This document shows, one piece after another, positions 1 to 7,680 of a DNA stretch of 62,108 nucleotides. A program made the translations under genes and the position numbers. The DNA lies in assembly GCA_017468385.1 (NCBI GenBank), contig JAFUIQ010000028.1, forward strand, positions 1 through 62,108. The letters run 5' to 3'. The notes under the pieces were generated by a model. The model worked only from the letters and a program-made list of their open reading frames with translations. It was not told the DNA's origin and ran no database searches. Position 1 is the stretch's first letter. Every line of letters begins with the position of its first letter. Source of the stretch: Clostridia bacterium (GTDB taxonomy: Bacteria > Bacillota > Clostridia > Oscillospirales > CAG-272).

Positions 1-405
1 GCACAGAACATCGTTCCTAACTCCACCGGCGCTGCAAAGGCAATCGGTCTCGTAATCCCCGAGCTCAACGGCAAGCTCATCGGTTCCGCTCAGCGTGTTC
101 CCACCTGCACCGGTTCCACCACCATTCTGGTAGCCGTTGTTAAGGGTAAGGATGTTACCAAGGACAGCATCAATGCCGCTATGAAGGCTGCTGCTACCGA
201 GTCCTTCGGTTACAACACCGATGAGATCGTATCCTCCGACGTTATCGGTATGCGTTACGGCTCTCTGTTCGATGCCACTCAGACCATGGTTGCTAAGATC
301 GACGACGATACCTACCAGGTACAGGTTGTTTCTTGGTACGACAACGAGAACTCCTACACCAGCCAGATGGTTCGCACCATCAAGTACTTCGCAGAACTGG
401 CATAA
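1..405 (+). CDS. gap: Glyceraldehyde-3-phosphate dehydrogenase, C-terminal part
   Basis: This is the last 134 residues of GAPDH, the NAD-dependent glycolytic enzyme that oxidises glyceraldehyde 3-phosphate to 1,3-bisphosphoglycerate in the cytoplasm. The frame is open from the first base, so the gene is cut by the window edge. Visible family landmarks are [27 protein letters not shown] (the S-loop and phosphate-binding part of the catalytic domain) and the C-terminal [16 protein letters not shown] motif. The catalytic cysteine lies upstream, outside the window. A strong terminator follows 18 bases after the stop. Identification is safe; nothing can be said of its promoter. Confidence 0.97.
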   Translation, partial: AQNIVPNSTGAAKAIGLVIPELNGKLIGSAQRVPTCTGSTTILVAVVKGKDVTKDSINAAMKAAATESFGYNTDEIVSSDVIGMRYGSLFDATQTMVAKIDDDTYQVQVVSWYDNENSYTSQMVRTIKYFAELA

Positions 406-423
406 GTTTTGTGACAAAACACA

Positions 424-451
424 GCGGACGGGTTATCCCGTCCGCTTTTTT
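424..451 (+). terminator. Intrinsic terminator of gap
   Basis: A perfect 9-bp GC-rich stem (424-432 with 437-445) with a TTAT loop is followed by six T. It lies just after the gap stop codon. Confidence 0.9.
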
Positions 452-460
452 ATACCAAGA

Positions 461-494
461 AAAACCGCAGACGTGACATATTACGTCTGCGGTT
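461..494 (-). terminator. Intrinsic terminator of the minus-strand small-gene cluster
   Basis: A perfect 12-bp stem (463-474 with 483-494) is followed on the minus strand by a short T run. It sits directly after the stop of the 503-1039 gene and back to back with the gap terminator. Confidence 0.7.
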
Positions 495-502
495 ATCTGT
501 AT

Positions 503-1039
503 TTACTTGTTCAACTTACTTTTGTATACTTGATACGTCTTAGTCTTGGTTAAATCCATATCAAGCAGTTCAAGAAGCGTATTGGCAAAATCCATCCAAT
601 CGGCATCGTCGGGGAGATTTTTAGATTCAATCCCCATATATGCGTGCCCTTTATTTCGGTTCATTGGAAGCTCTATCCAAACATACTTCCCCCGTCCCGG
701 CCCCCATCCTGGGCACCAACCCAAATTGACATATTTCGTGCCTAAAGTTGCTTTCTTAAAACCCTTTATCTGATAATAAAACTCCGCTAAAGAACTCTTC
801 CCAAGTGGTAGCACTTCGCCACTTTCCCAAGCATTCATGCCGCGCTCAAGTGCAACGGACAATTCTTCCGCCGTGTACGGTGCTCTCAATTCAATCGGAT
901 TTTGGGCGGGTAGCCAGATTGGAGACCAAACATCCCCCTCTATTTTATCCGGATTTTTAGACATGGAAAAGATCGCCAAATTATTATTCGCATCCACAAG
1001 AATATCAACAAATTTTCTTTCCAGTTTTATTTCGTTCAT
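503..1039 (-). CDS. Unrecognised protein, possible immunity-type protein
   Basis: A soluble, acidic 178-residue protein with no signal peptide or membrane segment. I do not recognise the family. It has a central aromatic and glycine-rich patch (NLGWCPGWGPGRGKY, about residues 104-118) and a C-terminal helix rich in Leu and Asp. The start is supported by an AAGGGGAT ribosome binding site 8 bases upstream. It is the last of four same-strand small genes (503-2525) of varied length and AT-richer composition. Clusters of short, soluble, dissimilar proteins without an obvious pathway are typical of orphan immunity genes of polymorphic toxin systems, but no toxin is present here. That role is an inference from context only. 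Confidence 0.6.
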   Translation of the reverse strand: MNEIKLERKFVDILVDANNNLAIFSMSKNPDKIEGDVWSPIWLPAQNPIELRAPYTAEELSVALERGMNAWESGEVLPLGKSSLAEFYYQIKGFKKATLGTKYVNLGWCPGWGPGRGKYVWIELPMNRNKGHAYMGIESKNLPDDADWMDFANTLLELLDMDLTKTKTYQVYKSKLNK

Positions 1040-1083
1040 AGTATATCCCCTTTTTTTTATTGCTAAATCTTGCTTCTTTGTTA

Positions 1084-1422
1084 TTAAAAATCGTGCGGAT
1101 CACAATACCCATAGTCGGCATCGTTCAGTTTCCTGCCCAGTTTTTCTTCGTGTGAAAGAATAAGATTCAGAAAATTGTATATATAATCATCTAATGCATC
1201 ATTTTCATTTTGCCCTATGCCGCAGATACTGTCATACGAGTTTTCAGCATCATGGATGAATATGTTGCCATATGCGTAATACATACCATCTGTCATATCT
1301 TGCCATATCTTGACTTTGCAATGAGTATACGGAAATACTTCCGTGGAGATGAGATTATACTCGTTGATCAACTTCCTGATGGCTATTTTGTCACTGTATT
1401 TCAGTTTGTCGTATTTTCTCAT
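1084..1422 (-). CDS. Unrecognised small acidic protein
   Basis: A 112-residue soluble protein of unknown family, rich in Tyr, Asp and Asn. The central segment (about residues 38-60, KIWQDMTDGMYYAYGNIFI) looks like two beta strands joined by a turn, and a helix with conserved-looking ENDALDDYIYNFL follows. A GGAGGGGG ribosome binding site lies about 13 bases before the ATG. It is second from the 3' end of the four-gene minus-strand cluster. An immunity-type role is possible from context; no catalytic motif is visible. Confidence 0.6.
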   Translation of the reverse strand: MRKYDKLKYSDKIAIRKLINEYNLISTEVFPYTHCKVKIWQDMTDGMYYAYGNIFIHDAENSYDSICGIGQNENDALDDYIYNFLNLILSHEEKLGRKLNDADYGYCDPHDF

Positions 1423-1486
1423 AAATCCAATTCCTATCCCCCTCCAATGATGCGTTTACCGTTTTTTCTCGTGATGGCGAACGGAA

Positions 1487-1885
1487 TCACCAATCCAGTG
1501 CCCATAGGATATGCGAAACAATTTGGGTAGGGGTGAATCGATTAAGCGTATTATCGCTTACATAATACCCCAACAAATCCTCATAAGCCGACGAGGCAAT
1601 GGAGTATATGCCTTCATAATCGTCCGCTTTGCCGCACACATCAAAAAACACATCTTTATCATCGCAATCGAAGTCATCGATTACCACATCATCTCCCGAC
1701 TCATTTTCTCGGATTGCCCGAATAAATAAAACCATACGGCAGCCATTGGGGGACGGATGGATTTCGTTGAGCTTTTGAAATATATCCATCACTTTTGTTT
1801 TGTGATCTTTTTCATAATGTTTTTTGTATTCAGCAAAAACACCATCAAAATCTGTTTTCAGTATAATATCCTTTACTGTCACCAT
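1487..1885 (-). CDS. Small protein of unknown function (DUF6557-like by memory)
   Basis: A 132-residue soluble acidic protein. The C-terminal half (EGIYSIASSAYEDLLGYYV, then a helix ending in SHILWALDW) resembles a small Clostridia family that I associate with DUF6557; I hold that name with low certainty. No membrane segment or catalytic motif is visible. The ATG has only a weak AAGGCGAG site upstream, so translation may depend partly on the preceding gene. It lies within the four-gene minus-strand cluster, 40 bases downstream of the 199-residue gene. Proteins of this type are often found among immunity-like gene sets, which is an inference here. Confidence 0.6.
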   Translation of the reverse strand: MVTVKDIILKTDFDGVFAEYKKHYEKDHKTKVMDIFQKLNEIHPSPNGCRMVLFIRAIRENESGDDVVIDDFDCDDKDVFFDVCGKADDYEGIYSIASSAYEDLLGYYVSDNTLNRFTPTQIVSHILWALDW

Positions 1886-1925
1886 TTGCCGTCATCGCTC
1901 GCCTTCAGTGAGTTTTTGAATACAA

Positions 1926-2525
1926 TTATGTCCGTTTCTCCCAAATTTCCCCGCAGGAATAGCCGTCATTGTGCTTTGTGTACCCCGGCATACTGTCGTC
2001 GATCCAATCCCTGTGCGCCGGATGCACTATCCATGCGCACACATTTTTCGCGCCGCTAACTATAGATCGCAGCGGCAGCTCCGTATCGAAAAACAGCTCC
2101 GTACCCATGGCAACTATCACATAATTCGCCAAAGCACCCTGTTCAATCCATTTCACTATGACCTGATACAACGATTCATATATGGCGCGGTTTTCCCCAT
2201 CTATCTCGTCTTGATCCAACGAAGGATGCAAGCAGGAGCACCACAGGGAGTACTGATATAGTCCGTTTTCCATGGAAACAAACATGCCGCAGTTGGTGTT
2301 GTCTCTGTTGGGAAAGTCAATCCGTAGTATGTTCCCCGCATCAATGAACGCTTGTGTATCGTTTCCGTTAGCGACAGGTGCGGATTCCGTAAAAAACCAG
2401 TCTTTTGCCGCGCTGAAAAGGGGAGACGTAATCCCGCGCACGCCCAATACCCGCAGTGCATCTTCCGCAAAGGAGGGGCATGCATATTTTTCGGTGAAAA
2501 TCATTATTTCAAAATTTGCACTCAT
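1926..2525 (-). CDS. Unrecognised protein, first gene of the small-gene cluster
   Basis: A 199-residue soluble protein of unknown family, with an N-terminal strand (FEIMIFTEKYACPSF) and scattered aromatic residues. The ribosome binding site (AGGGGGAAAG, 6 bases before the ATG) is strong. It is the first gene of the minus-strand cluster 503-2525 and is divergent from relQ; the shared upstream region is 2526-2703. I cannot assign a function. The cluster as a whole looks like accessory DNA next to conserved housekeeping genes. Confidence 0.6.
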   Translation of the reverse strand: MSANFEIMIFTEKYACPSFAEDALRVLGVRGITSPLFSAAKDWFFTESAPVANGNDTQAFIDAGNILRIDFPNRDNTNCGMFVSMENGLYQYSLWCSCLHPSLDQDEIDGENRAIYESLYQVIVKWIEQGALANYVIVAMGTELFFDTELPLRSIVSGAKNVCAWIVHPAHRDWIDDSMPGYTKHNDGYSCGEIWEKRT

Positions 2526-2651
2526 TTTTCTTTCCCCCTTTTCTCTATTCTACCATACATCCACCCCATTGTAAACAAAATCCCGCCAAAATTTCCCCAT
2601 CTCAAAATCCGTCCCAAAATGTTTTCCACTTTCTTTCCGTTTGTTTATGAT

Positions 2652-2680
2652 TTGTTCAAAATAATGGTGTATCATAATAA
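2652..2680 (+). promoter_or_regulatory. Candidate sigma-A promoter of relQ
   Basis: TTGTTC (2652-2657) and TAATAA (2675-2680) are separated by 17 bases, upstream of the relQ ribosome binding site. Both boxes are imperfect. Confidence 0.45.
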
Positions 2681-2703
2681 TACAGGGAGGTGGTTTGTGC
2701 AAA

Positions 2704-3405
2704 ATGAAGAAAATTGACGATGTTTTGCTGCTGAACGAGGAAAATCTGGCACTGGCGGCCAAGGCCGAAATCGACACCGTCAGTGACGTGATCAAGGAGT
2801 TCCGCGTGCTGATGCAGATGTACAGCGCGGGCATCAGCGTGGTGAAAACCAAATTGGAAACCCTGGACGAGGAATTCCGCGCCAAATACGACTACAATCC
2901 CATTCATCATATAGAATCCCGTCTGAAGGAGCCCCGCAGCATCTTTGAGAAAATGCGGCGGATGGGCATCCCCCCCACCTTGGGCGGCATGAAAGACGGC
3001 CTTACCGACATCGCCGGCGTCCGGGTGGTGTGCAACTACATACAGGACGCGGAGATGATCGCGGAATTGCTTTTGTCCCAGGATGACGTTTCCCTCATCA
3101 AGAAAACGGATTACATCCACAATCCCAAGGAAAGCGGCTACCGCAGTCTGCATATCGTCATCGAGGTGCCCATCTTTCTGTCCGACCGGACGGAGCGGGT
3201 TCCCGTGGAGATCCAGATCCGCACCATCGCCATGGACTGCTGGGCCACGCTGGAGCATCATCTGGGGTACAAGCGGGCGGGCATTCTGCCGAAGGAACTT
3301 CGCTACCGCCTGAAGATCTGCGCCATGGCCATCGCCGAGGTGGACGAGGAGATGCAGGAAATCAAACGGGAGATCGAGCGGCTCCGGCCGGATTCCATGC
3401 CATAA
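2704..3405 (+). CDS. relQ: Small alarmone synthetase, RelQ type
   Basis: A 233-residue single-domain (p)ppGpp synthetase. It transfers pyrophosphate from ATP to GTP or GDP and is stand-alone, without the hydrolase or TGS domains of Rel. Visible motifs are the synthetase metal/ATP site (DGLTDIAGVRVVCNY, about residues 98-112), NPKESGYRSLH (about 140-150) and VEIQIRT (about 167-173). The C-terminal helix matches RelQ-type tetramer-forming enzymes. An upstream in-frame TTG exists at 2695, but it lies only 3 bases from the GGAGGT site; the ATG at 2704 is preferred (12-base spacing). It has its own promoter and terminator, so it is monocistronic. Confidence 0.93.
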   Translation: MKKIDDVLLLNEENLALAAKAEIDTVSDVIKEFRVLMQMYSAGISVVKTKLETLDEEFRAKYDYNPIHHIESRLKEPRSIFEKMRRMGIPPTLGGMKDGLTDIAGVRVVCNYIQDAEMIAELLLSQDDVSLIKKTDYIHNPKESGYRSLHIVIEVPIFLSDRTERVPVEIQIRTIAMDCWATLEHHLGYKRAGILPKELRYRLKICAMAIAEVDEEMQEIKREIERLRPDSMP

Positions 3406-3417
3406 AAGAATACAGAC

Positions 3418-3446
3418 AAGTGCCCGCTTGCGGGCACTGTTTTTTA
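3418..3446 (+). terminator. Intrinsic terminator of relQ
   Basis: AGTGCCCGC pairs with GCGGGCACT and a T run follows, 13 bases after the relQ stop. Confidence 0.85.
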
Positions 3447-3465
3447 TCGTTTTTTCTCTCCGGGC

Positions 3466-3494
3466 TTGCAAAGTGCCCCGGAGTATGATATGCT
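3466..3494 (+). promoter_or_regulatory. Candidate sigma-A promoter
   Basis: TTGCAA (3466-3471) and TATGCT (3489-3494) are separated by 17 bases. The predicted start of transcription falls only a few bases before the GGAGGT site of the next gene, giving a very short leader. Confidence 0.55.
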
Positions 3495-3517
3495 GACAAA
3501 AAACGGAGGTGTTGTCT

Positions 3518-4303
3518 ATGAAACTGGGAATGATTCATCAGTGGCGCGGGGAGTGCTTTGATTACGTAAAAGGGAAGGACCTTTCCTTTATTGAGATCTG
3601 CCGCAATTACGATCCGGAAACGGAGGAGTTTATCGCCCACGCGGATGAGGTGAAAGCCAATGTGGAGCGCACCGGTGTGACGATCACCTCGGTGGGGCGC
3701 TGGAACGCTCACCCCAATGCCGGCGGCAAGTTGGATACCGACGTGTACGACCGCATGGTGCGGCTCATGGATGCCGCCCATCATGTGGGAGCGCCCGTGT
3801 TTGTCTGCGGATGCAATTACGATAAGGAAATCAGTCTGTTCCGCAACTATTCCTTTGCCGTGGAGTATTTCTCCCGCCTGCTGGAGGAAACGAATAAGCG
3901 GAATATGAAACTGGCCGTGTACAACTGCGATTGGGAGAACTTCGTCTATGCTCCGCCCGCATGGGAAGTCGTGCTGGGGGAGTTGCCCGATCTGATGCTG
4001 AAATACGACTGTTCTCACGCCTATTACCGGGGCGCGGATTACCTGAAGGAGCTGTATACCTGGCTGCCTCGGGTGGCCCATATGCATGTCAAGGGCGCGG
4101 TTGCCGTGGGCGGCAAGCGGGTGGATGATCCGCCGGCCGGGCTGGACAACATCGATTGGCAGCGGGTTTTCGCCATCCTGTATGCGGGAAAATACACGGG
4201 TGGTCTCAGCATCGAGCCCCATTCCGCCACCTGGTCGGGTGTCCTCAGTGAGCCGGGCTTGGACTTCACCCTGCGGTATATCCGCCGCTTCCTCCTGGGA
4301 TGA
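3518..4303 (+). CDS. Sugar phosphate isomerase/epimerase-like TIM barrel protein
   Basis: A 261-residue protein of the AP-endonuclease-2 / xylose-isomerase-like TIM barrel superfamily, which contains metal-dependent sugar isomerases and epimerases. Features that fit are the N-terminal strand KLGMIHQW, a metal-site-like KYDCSHAYY (about residues 164-172) followed by VAHMHVKGA (about 189-197), and a late ..SIEPHSATW. His and Glu/Asp residues at strand ends are as expected for a divalent metal site. The start is the ATG at 3518, 7 bases after GGAGGT; the longer GTG form at 3509 would overlap the ribosome binding site. The substrate cannot be deduced, since no sugar genes are adjacent. Confidence 0.8.
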   Translation: MKLGMIHQWRGECFDYVKGKDLSFIEICRNYDPETEEFIAHADEVKANVERTGVTITSVGRWNAHPNAGGKLDTDVYDRMVRLMDAAHHVGAPVFVCGCNYDKEISLFRNYSFAVEYFSRLLEETNKRNMKLAVYNCDWENFVYAPPAWEVVLGELPDLMLKYDCSHAYYRGADYLKELYTWLPRVAHMHVKGAVAVGGKRVDDPPAGLDNIDWQRVFAILYAGKYTGGLSIEPHSATWSGVLSEPGLDFTLRYIRRFLLG

Positions 4304-4351
4304 TTTCCGCCCGCTTTCGGAACAATCCTTGGCTTGGGGATGGAATTTATA

Positions 4352-4380
4352 TTGACATTGCCCAAAATCTGTGATATCAT
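4352..4380 (+). promoter_or_regulatory. Sigma-A promoter
   Basis: A consensus TTGACA (4352-4357) and TATCAT (4375-4380) with a 17-base spacer precede the 4446 gene. Confidence 0.8.
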
Positions 4381-4445
4381 ATTAGTATTGTAAGCGAGTA
4401 TTGCCAAAGTACTCACAAATTCTTTACTTAATGGAGCGTTGCACT

Positions 4446-5204
4446 ATGGAAACCAAACGGAATCTAAAGTACTTTACATCGAAAGGTATCTCACCGATGG
4501 GTATCATCTCTCTGGTAGTTGCCTTGATCGGTTTTATTTGCCTGTGTATCGGCCAGGGCCTCGGATTTATCGGATTTATCGGTGTTGTAGTAGGCCTCGG
4601 TGCTTATATGTTTATAAACGGCGGTAAGGCAAGCGGTGACGATATTGAGTATCAGGTCGGCGAGAAAGAAAAGGATATGCGTGAGCGCGGCATGATCCGA
4701 TTTGAACTGTTCGAAAAGAGCCTGAAGTATAAGGATCCCTTTACCGTTCACGGTTACGAGTTCAACGACGAAGTGTACTACAAGAAAGGCTCCGACGGAC
4801 GCAACCGTACCAGCGTATTCTCCTCGGCGATTCTGTTCTTCACCGGTGAGAAGATTCACATTCACAGAAGACGTTTCTCCTTCATTGAGGATCTGGACGA
4901 GGAGCTGGGCGGTTCTTTCCGCTACATCGATCTGGATCATGCGGAAGTGCGTGACTTCTACTTCCAGCGCGAGGTTGGCAAGCGTACCGTTAAGTTCCAC
5001 GACTATCATTTCGTAGTAGTGGGCAAGGACGGCAGCGATATTTTGGATATGTCCGTGGATTACGGCGCAGATATCGATAAGGCATGCGATGATATCAACC
5101 GCATCATCGAGATCCGCACCAAGGCATATTATGAGAAGCTTGCCCGCGTGGAAGCAGATCGTAAGGCAAGACTGGAAGCAGCTGCTGCGGAGAACAAACA
5201 GTAA
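4446..5204 (+). CDS. Unrecognised membrane-anchored protein
   Basis: A 252-residue protein with two hydrophobic helices near the N terminus (about residues 17-36 and 38-58, rich in Gly and Phe), then a soluble domain of about 190 residues with alternating beta-strand pattern and a charged C-terminal helix (about 215-250) rich in Ala, Glu, Arg and Lys. I do not recognise the family. The start at 4446 is preferred over 4401 because GGAG lies 10 bases upstream and the promoter leaves room for it. The gene is monocistronic, with a consensus promoter and a strong terminator, which suggests steady expression. Confidence 0.75.
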   Translation: METKRNLKYFTSKGISPMGIISLVVALIGFICLCIGQGLGFIGFIGVVVGLGAYMFINGGKASGDDIEYQVGEKEKDMRERGMIRFELFEKSLKYKDPFTVHGYEFNDEVYYKKGSDGRNRTSVFSSAILFFTGEKIHIHRRRFSFIEDLDEELGGSFRYIDLDHAEVRDFYFQREVGKRTVKFHDYHFVVVGKDGSDILDMSVDYGADIDKACDDINRIIEIRTKAYYEKLARVEADRKARLEAAAAENKQ

Positions 5205-5216
5205 GACAAAATATAA

Positions 5217-5247
5217 AAGGCTGTCGCTTTTGCGACAGCCTTTTTTG
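5217..5247 (+). terminator. Bidirectional terminator between convergent genes
   Basis: AAGGCTGTCGC and GCGACAGCCTT form an 11-bp stem with a TTTT loop, with a T run on the plus strand and a shorter one on the minus strand. It separates the 4446 and 5250 genes. Confidence 0.88.
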
Positions 5248-5249
5248 TT

Positions 5250-6254
5250 TTATCGGTTGCTGTTTTTGCGGATTCTGACAATACCGATGCTGATAAGGAC
5301 AGCACTCACAAACAAAAGGGAAACCAGGCACAGTAAGTAAATGTTGCCCTCCAAACACTGCCTCCAATCGCTGAAGTTCACTTGATAGGAGCTCTCACTT
5401 GTGCCAAACAAAATATCCACCGCATACTCCGTGAAATAATACACAACTGTACTGAGCGCGATGCAGATACCTGTTTTCAGAAAAGCATCCAGGGGGAAGG
5501 TACCAATAACAGCGCAAAGAATGACGGGGGCAAACGCGTAGCACGCGATCAGTATCGCGGGAAGGATTCGGAAAGAATTCCCGATGCGGATGTACAATAA
5601 CAGTACAACGGTTAAGATTAAGGTTATTGTAAAGGAAAAAACAAACTTATAACGGGAATACGGGCTGTTTGATAAAAGAATGGGGACAAACAGCATCACA
5701 TATCCCATCAGGGTGCCGATGCAGGCAGTTGGAAACCAGGATATCCCACCGGTGTATACTGCACAGGTGAACAACAGCAAACAGATGGACAGATAGGTGG
5801 AAACACAAAAGGCGAGCAGCTTTTTTGACTCAAAAAAGGATGTGACCGTGGGGATAAAAGTGTAAGCGCAAATCAGTGCGGTCAATACGATGAAAAACCA
5901 GGACAACGTGCGGTCTATGGCAAGATTGCAGATAAAACAAGTTAAGAGCGCGACCCCGTAAGATATCGTCGGAACCCAGAACCATGTGTCGCGGATCACA
6001 CGGAATTTCCGTGCCTCATGCTTCATTTTTCGTGTGTCTGTGTCCGTCGAGGCGGTAATCAATTCGTGTTCGCTTATGTCAAGAACACGGCAAATATCGG
6101 AGATCAGAGTAATGTCGGGATAAGACACACCCCGCTCCCATTTGCTTACCGCCCCCTCGGTGACAAACAGCATCTCCGCCAGATCTTTTTGGGAATAGTT
6201 TTTCTCGCCTCGTTTGAGTTTTATGAACGAGCCGAATGTTTTTTTGTCAGTCAT
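5250..6254 (-). CDS. HTH-XRE regulator fused to a multi-span membrane domain
   Basis: A 334-residue protein. The first 65 residues form a Cro/CI-type helix-turn-helix (FIKLKRGEKNYSQKDLAEML, then TEGAVSKWERG and DITLISDIC). After a short charged linker, the rest is membrane: about eight hydrophobic helices between residues 95 and 325. Membrane-tethered XRE regulators of this kind are common in Clostridia and are thought to link a membrane signal to DNA binding; the signal here is unknown. The start is the ATG at 6254, 8 bases after GGAGGT; the longer reading at 6587 would run through the upstream gene region. A promoter lies at 6276-6305. The target genes are not evident. Confidence 0.85.
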   Translation of the reverse strand: MTDKKTFGSFIKLKRGEKNYSQKDLAEMLFVTEGAVSKWERGVSYPDITLISDICRVLDISEHELITASTDTDTRKMKHEARKFRVIRDTWFWVPTISYGVALLTCFICNLAIDRTLSWFFIVLTALICAYTFIPTVTSFFESKKLLAFCVSTYLSICLLLFTCAVYTGGISWFPTACIGTLMGYVMLFVPILLSNSPYSRYKFVFSFTITLILTVVLLLYIRIGNSFRILPAILIACYAFAPVILCAVIGTFPLDAFLKTGICIALSTVVYYFTEYAVDILFGTSESSYQVNFSDWRQCLEGNIYLLCLVSLLFVSAVLISIGIVRIRKNSNR

Positions 6255-6275
6255 ATCGATGTACCTCCGGCCCTC

Positions 6276-6305
6276 ATTGTACGGCAGCAGACGCCCCGTC
6301 GTCAA
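6276..6305 (-). promoter_or_regulatory. Candidate sigma-A promoter of the HTH-membrane gene
   Basis: Reading the minus strand, TTGACG (6305-6300), an 18-base spacer and TACAAT (6281-6276) precede the ATG at 6254. Confidence 0.6.
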
Positions 6306-6349
6306 TGGATTGTTAAGCCACCCCCGGTTTGAGGCGGTGGAACGCCGTT

Positions 6350-6754
6350 CTATTTCAGAAACAGGCGCTGAAGGATGTAGGTGATGACCTCCGCAATCAA
6401 AAGCGCCGCGCCCACAACAAAGTAATAGATCACCAAAGAGTTGGTGGTGCCGTAGATTTCCAGTGCACCGTATACCAGGGACCCCAGCGTCAAGGTGGCC
6501 ATCGCACAGTGATGATAGCCGAGGATGATGGGGGCAGGGTAGACCTTGATACCGAAAGTTCCCATAAGGAAAAACGGAAATACGCATAAAATGAGGGGAA
6601 ACGCAAACGCGTAGATCATGGCGTAAGAGAAAACGCCGTGGCTGAAGTATTCGTACACCGCGCCGAGAAGCAGGCAGAAAAGAGTGATCAGAAAATACAC
6701 AAAGGCGGTTTTGCGCGCCCGTTTCCGGTTAGTTTCCATATCCGATGTATACAA
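6350..6754 (-). CDS. Unrecognised small membrane protein
   Basis: A protein of about 134 residues with four hydrophobic helices (roughly residues 16-36, 42-66, 74-94 and 102-122) and a basic N terminus, so probably inside-facing. The family is not recognised. The start is uncertain. The GGAGGT site (6768-6763) lies 8 bases before a TTG at 6754, which I prefer; GTG at 6760 is too close and ATG at 6739 too far. The gene overlaps the end of the upstream NAGPA-domain gene, implying translational coupling in one operon with it and perhaps with polA. Confidence 0.65.
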   Translation of the reverse strand: MYTSDMETNRKRARKTAFVYFLITLFCLLLGAVYEYFSHGVFSYAMIYAFAFPLILCVFPFFLMGTFGIKVYPAPIILGYHHCAMATLTLGSLVYGALEIYGTTNSLVIYYFVVGAALLIAEVITYILQRLFLK

Positions 6755-7634
6755 TGTCACTCACCTCCCTCTCATCACCCAGATCTCCGTTGGAGGTGGG
6801 CGTGTTTACCACCCGTCCGTTGAAATACATGGTGGCCGATCCGCCGCCGTCCAGATTGTAGGCGGTGGTGGCGCCAAGACCGTGCATGAATTCTGCCAGC
6901 TCGTACACCGTCATGCCGGTACTGTCGGCGGTGCGTCCGTCTACGGTCACGAATAGGTAGTGCAGTGTGTCGATGATGCCGATGGCGGTGCGGGGATTGT
7001 TTTGTTTCTCGTGGCCGTAAAGGCGTTTCGTGATGACGGACACCTCTCCGTTTTTCACCAGCGCGGGACCGAAGCAAAGAATCTGGCAGGCACCTGCTTC
7101 GATAAGAGGTTCGGCCTTGTCCCGCCATTCCGTGATGATGCCGAAGGATCCGTCCTTGTAGATCACCAGATCCTGCTGCTTGTCCCGGTATGTATCCCGG
7201 TACAGAACTCCGTTGCGCATGACATATCCTCTATCCCGTGCCCCGTAGAAATCCCCGTTGATGGCCAGAATGGCCCCGTGGCTCTCTGCGATGTCCGAGG
7301 TGGTTGCTGTTATGTTCTTGCCGTATGTATCCTGAGCAAGTGCGGTCCGCAAATACTCAGGGGAGGACAGACGAATGTCCGCCACGTGAATGTTGGCGTG
7401 CATCGCCCGATGCTCCGTTATGGTGATCGTGATGTTGTCGTCCTGATAGGAGGTTTCCGTGATGATGGGTTCTGCGGGCTCCGGTGCGGTGCTGCTTTCC
7501 GATTCCGCGGCGGGATTTTCTGTGACGGGCGCGTACTCCCGTGCAATGACGAATGTATCCAGAAGAACATACACGGTGAATAAACAAAGCAGGATACAGT
7601 AGAGGAAAATCCAGATTGACTGTTTGATTTTCAT
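6729..7634 (-). CDS. Phosphodiester glycosidase (NAGPA) domain membrane protein
   Basis: A 301-residue protein with an N-terminal membrane anchor (about residues 7-28), a Pro/Glu/Ser/Thr-rich linker, and a NAGPA domain (about residues 95-300). Family landmarks are AILAINGDFYGARDRGYVMRNG, FGPALVKNGEV, NNPRTAIGI, LFVTVDGR and the C-terminal AYNLDGGGSATMYFNG. Such domains remove or modify sugar-phosphodiester groups and are common in extracytoplasmic proteins of Bacillota, often labelled exopolysaccharide biosynthesis proteins. The exact substrate is unknown. The start is the ATG at 7634, 6 bases after GGAG. It lies directly downstream of polA, but the spacing gives no sign of functional linkage. 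Confidence 0.85.
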   Translation of the reverse strand: MKIKQSIWIFLYCILLCLFTVYVLLDTFVIAREYAPVTENPAAESESSTAPEPAEPIITETSYQDDNITITITEHRAMHANIHVADIRLSSPEYLRTALAQDTYGKNITATTSDIAESHGAILAINGDFYGARDRGYVMRNGVLYRDTYRDKQQDLVIYKDGSFGIITEWRDKAEPLIEAGACQILCFGPALVKNGEVSVITKRLYGHEKQNNPRTAIGIIDTLHYLFVTVDGRTADSTGMTVYELAEFMHGLGATTAYNLDGGGSATMYFNGRVVNTPTSNGDLGDEREVSDIVYIGYGN

Positions 7635-7680
7635 GCGGTACTCCCATGTTGATTGGTGTGTTGCAGGGGGATAGGAAACA

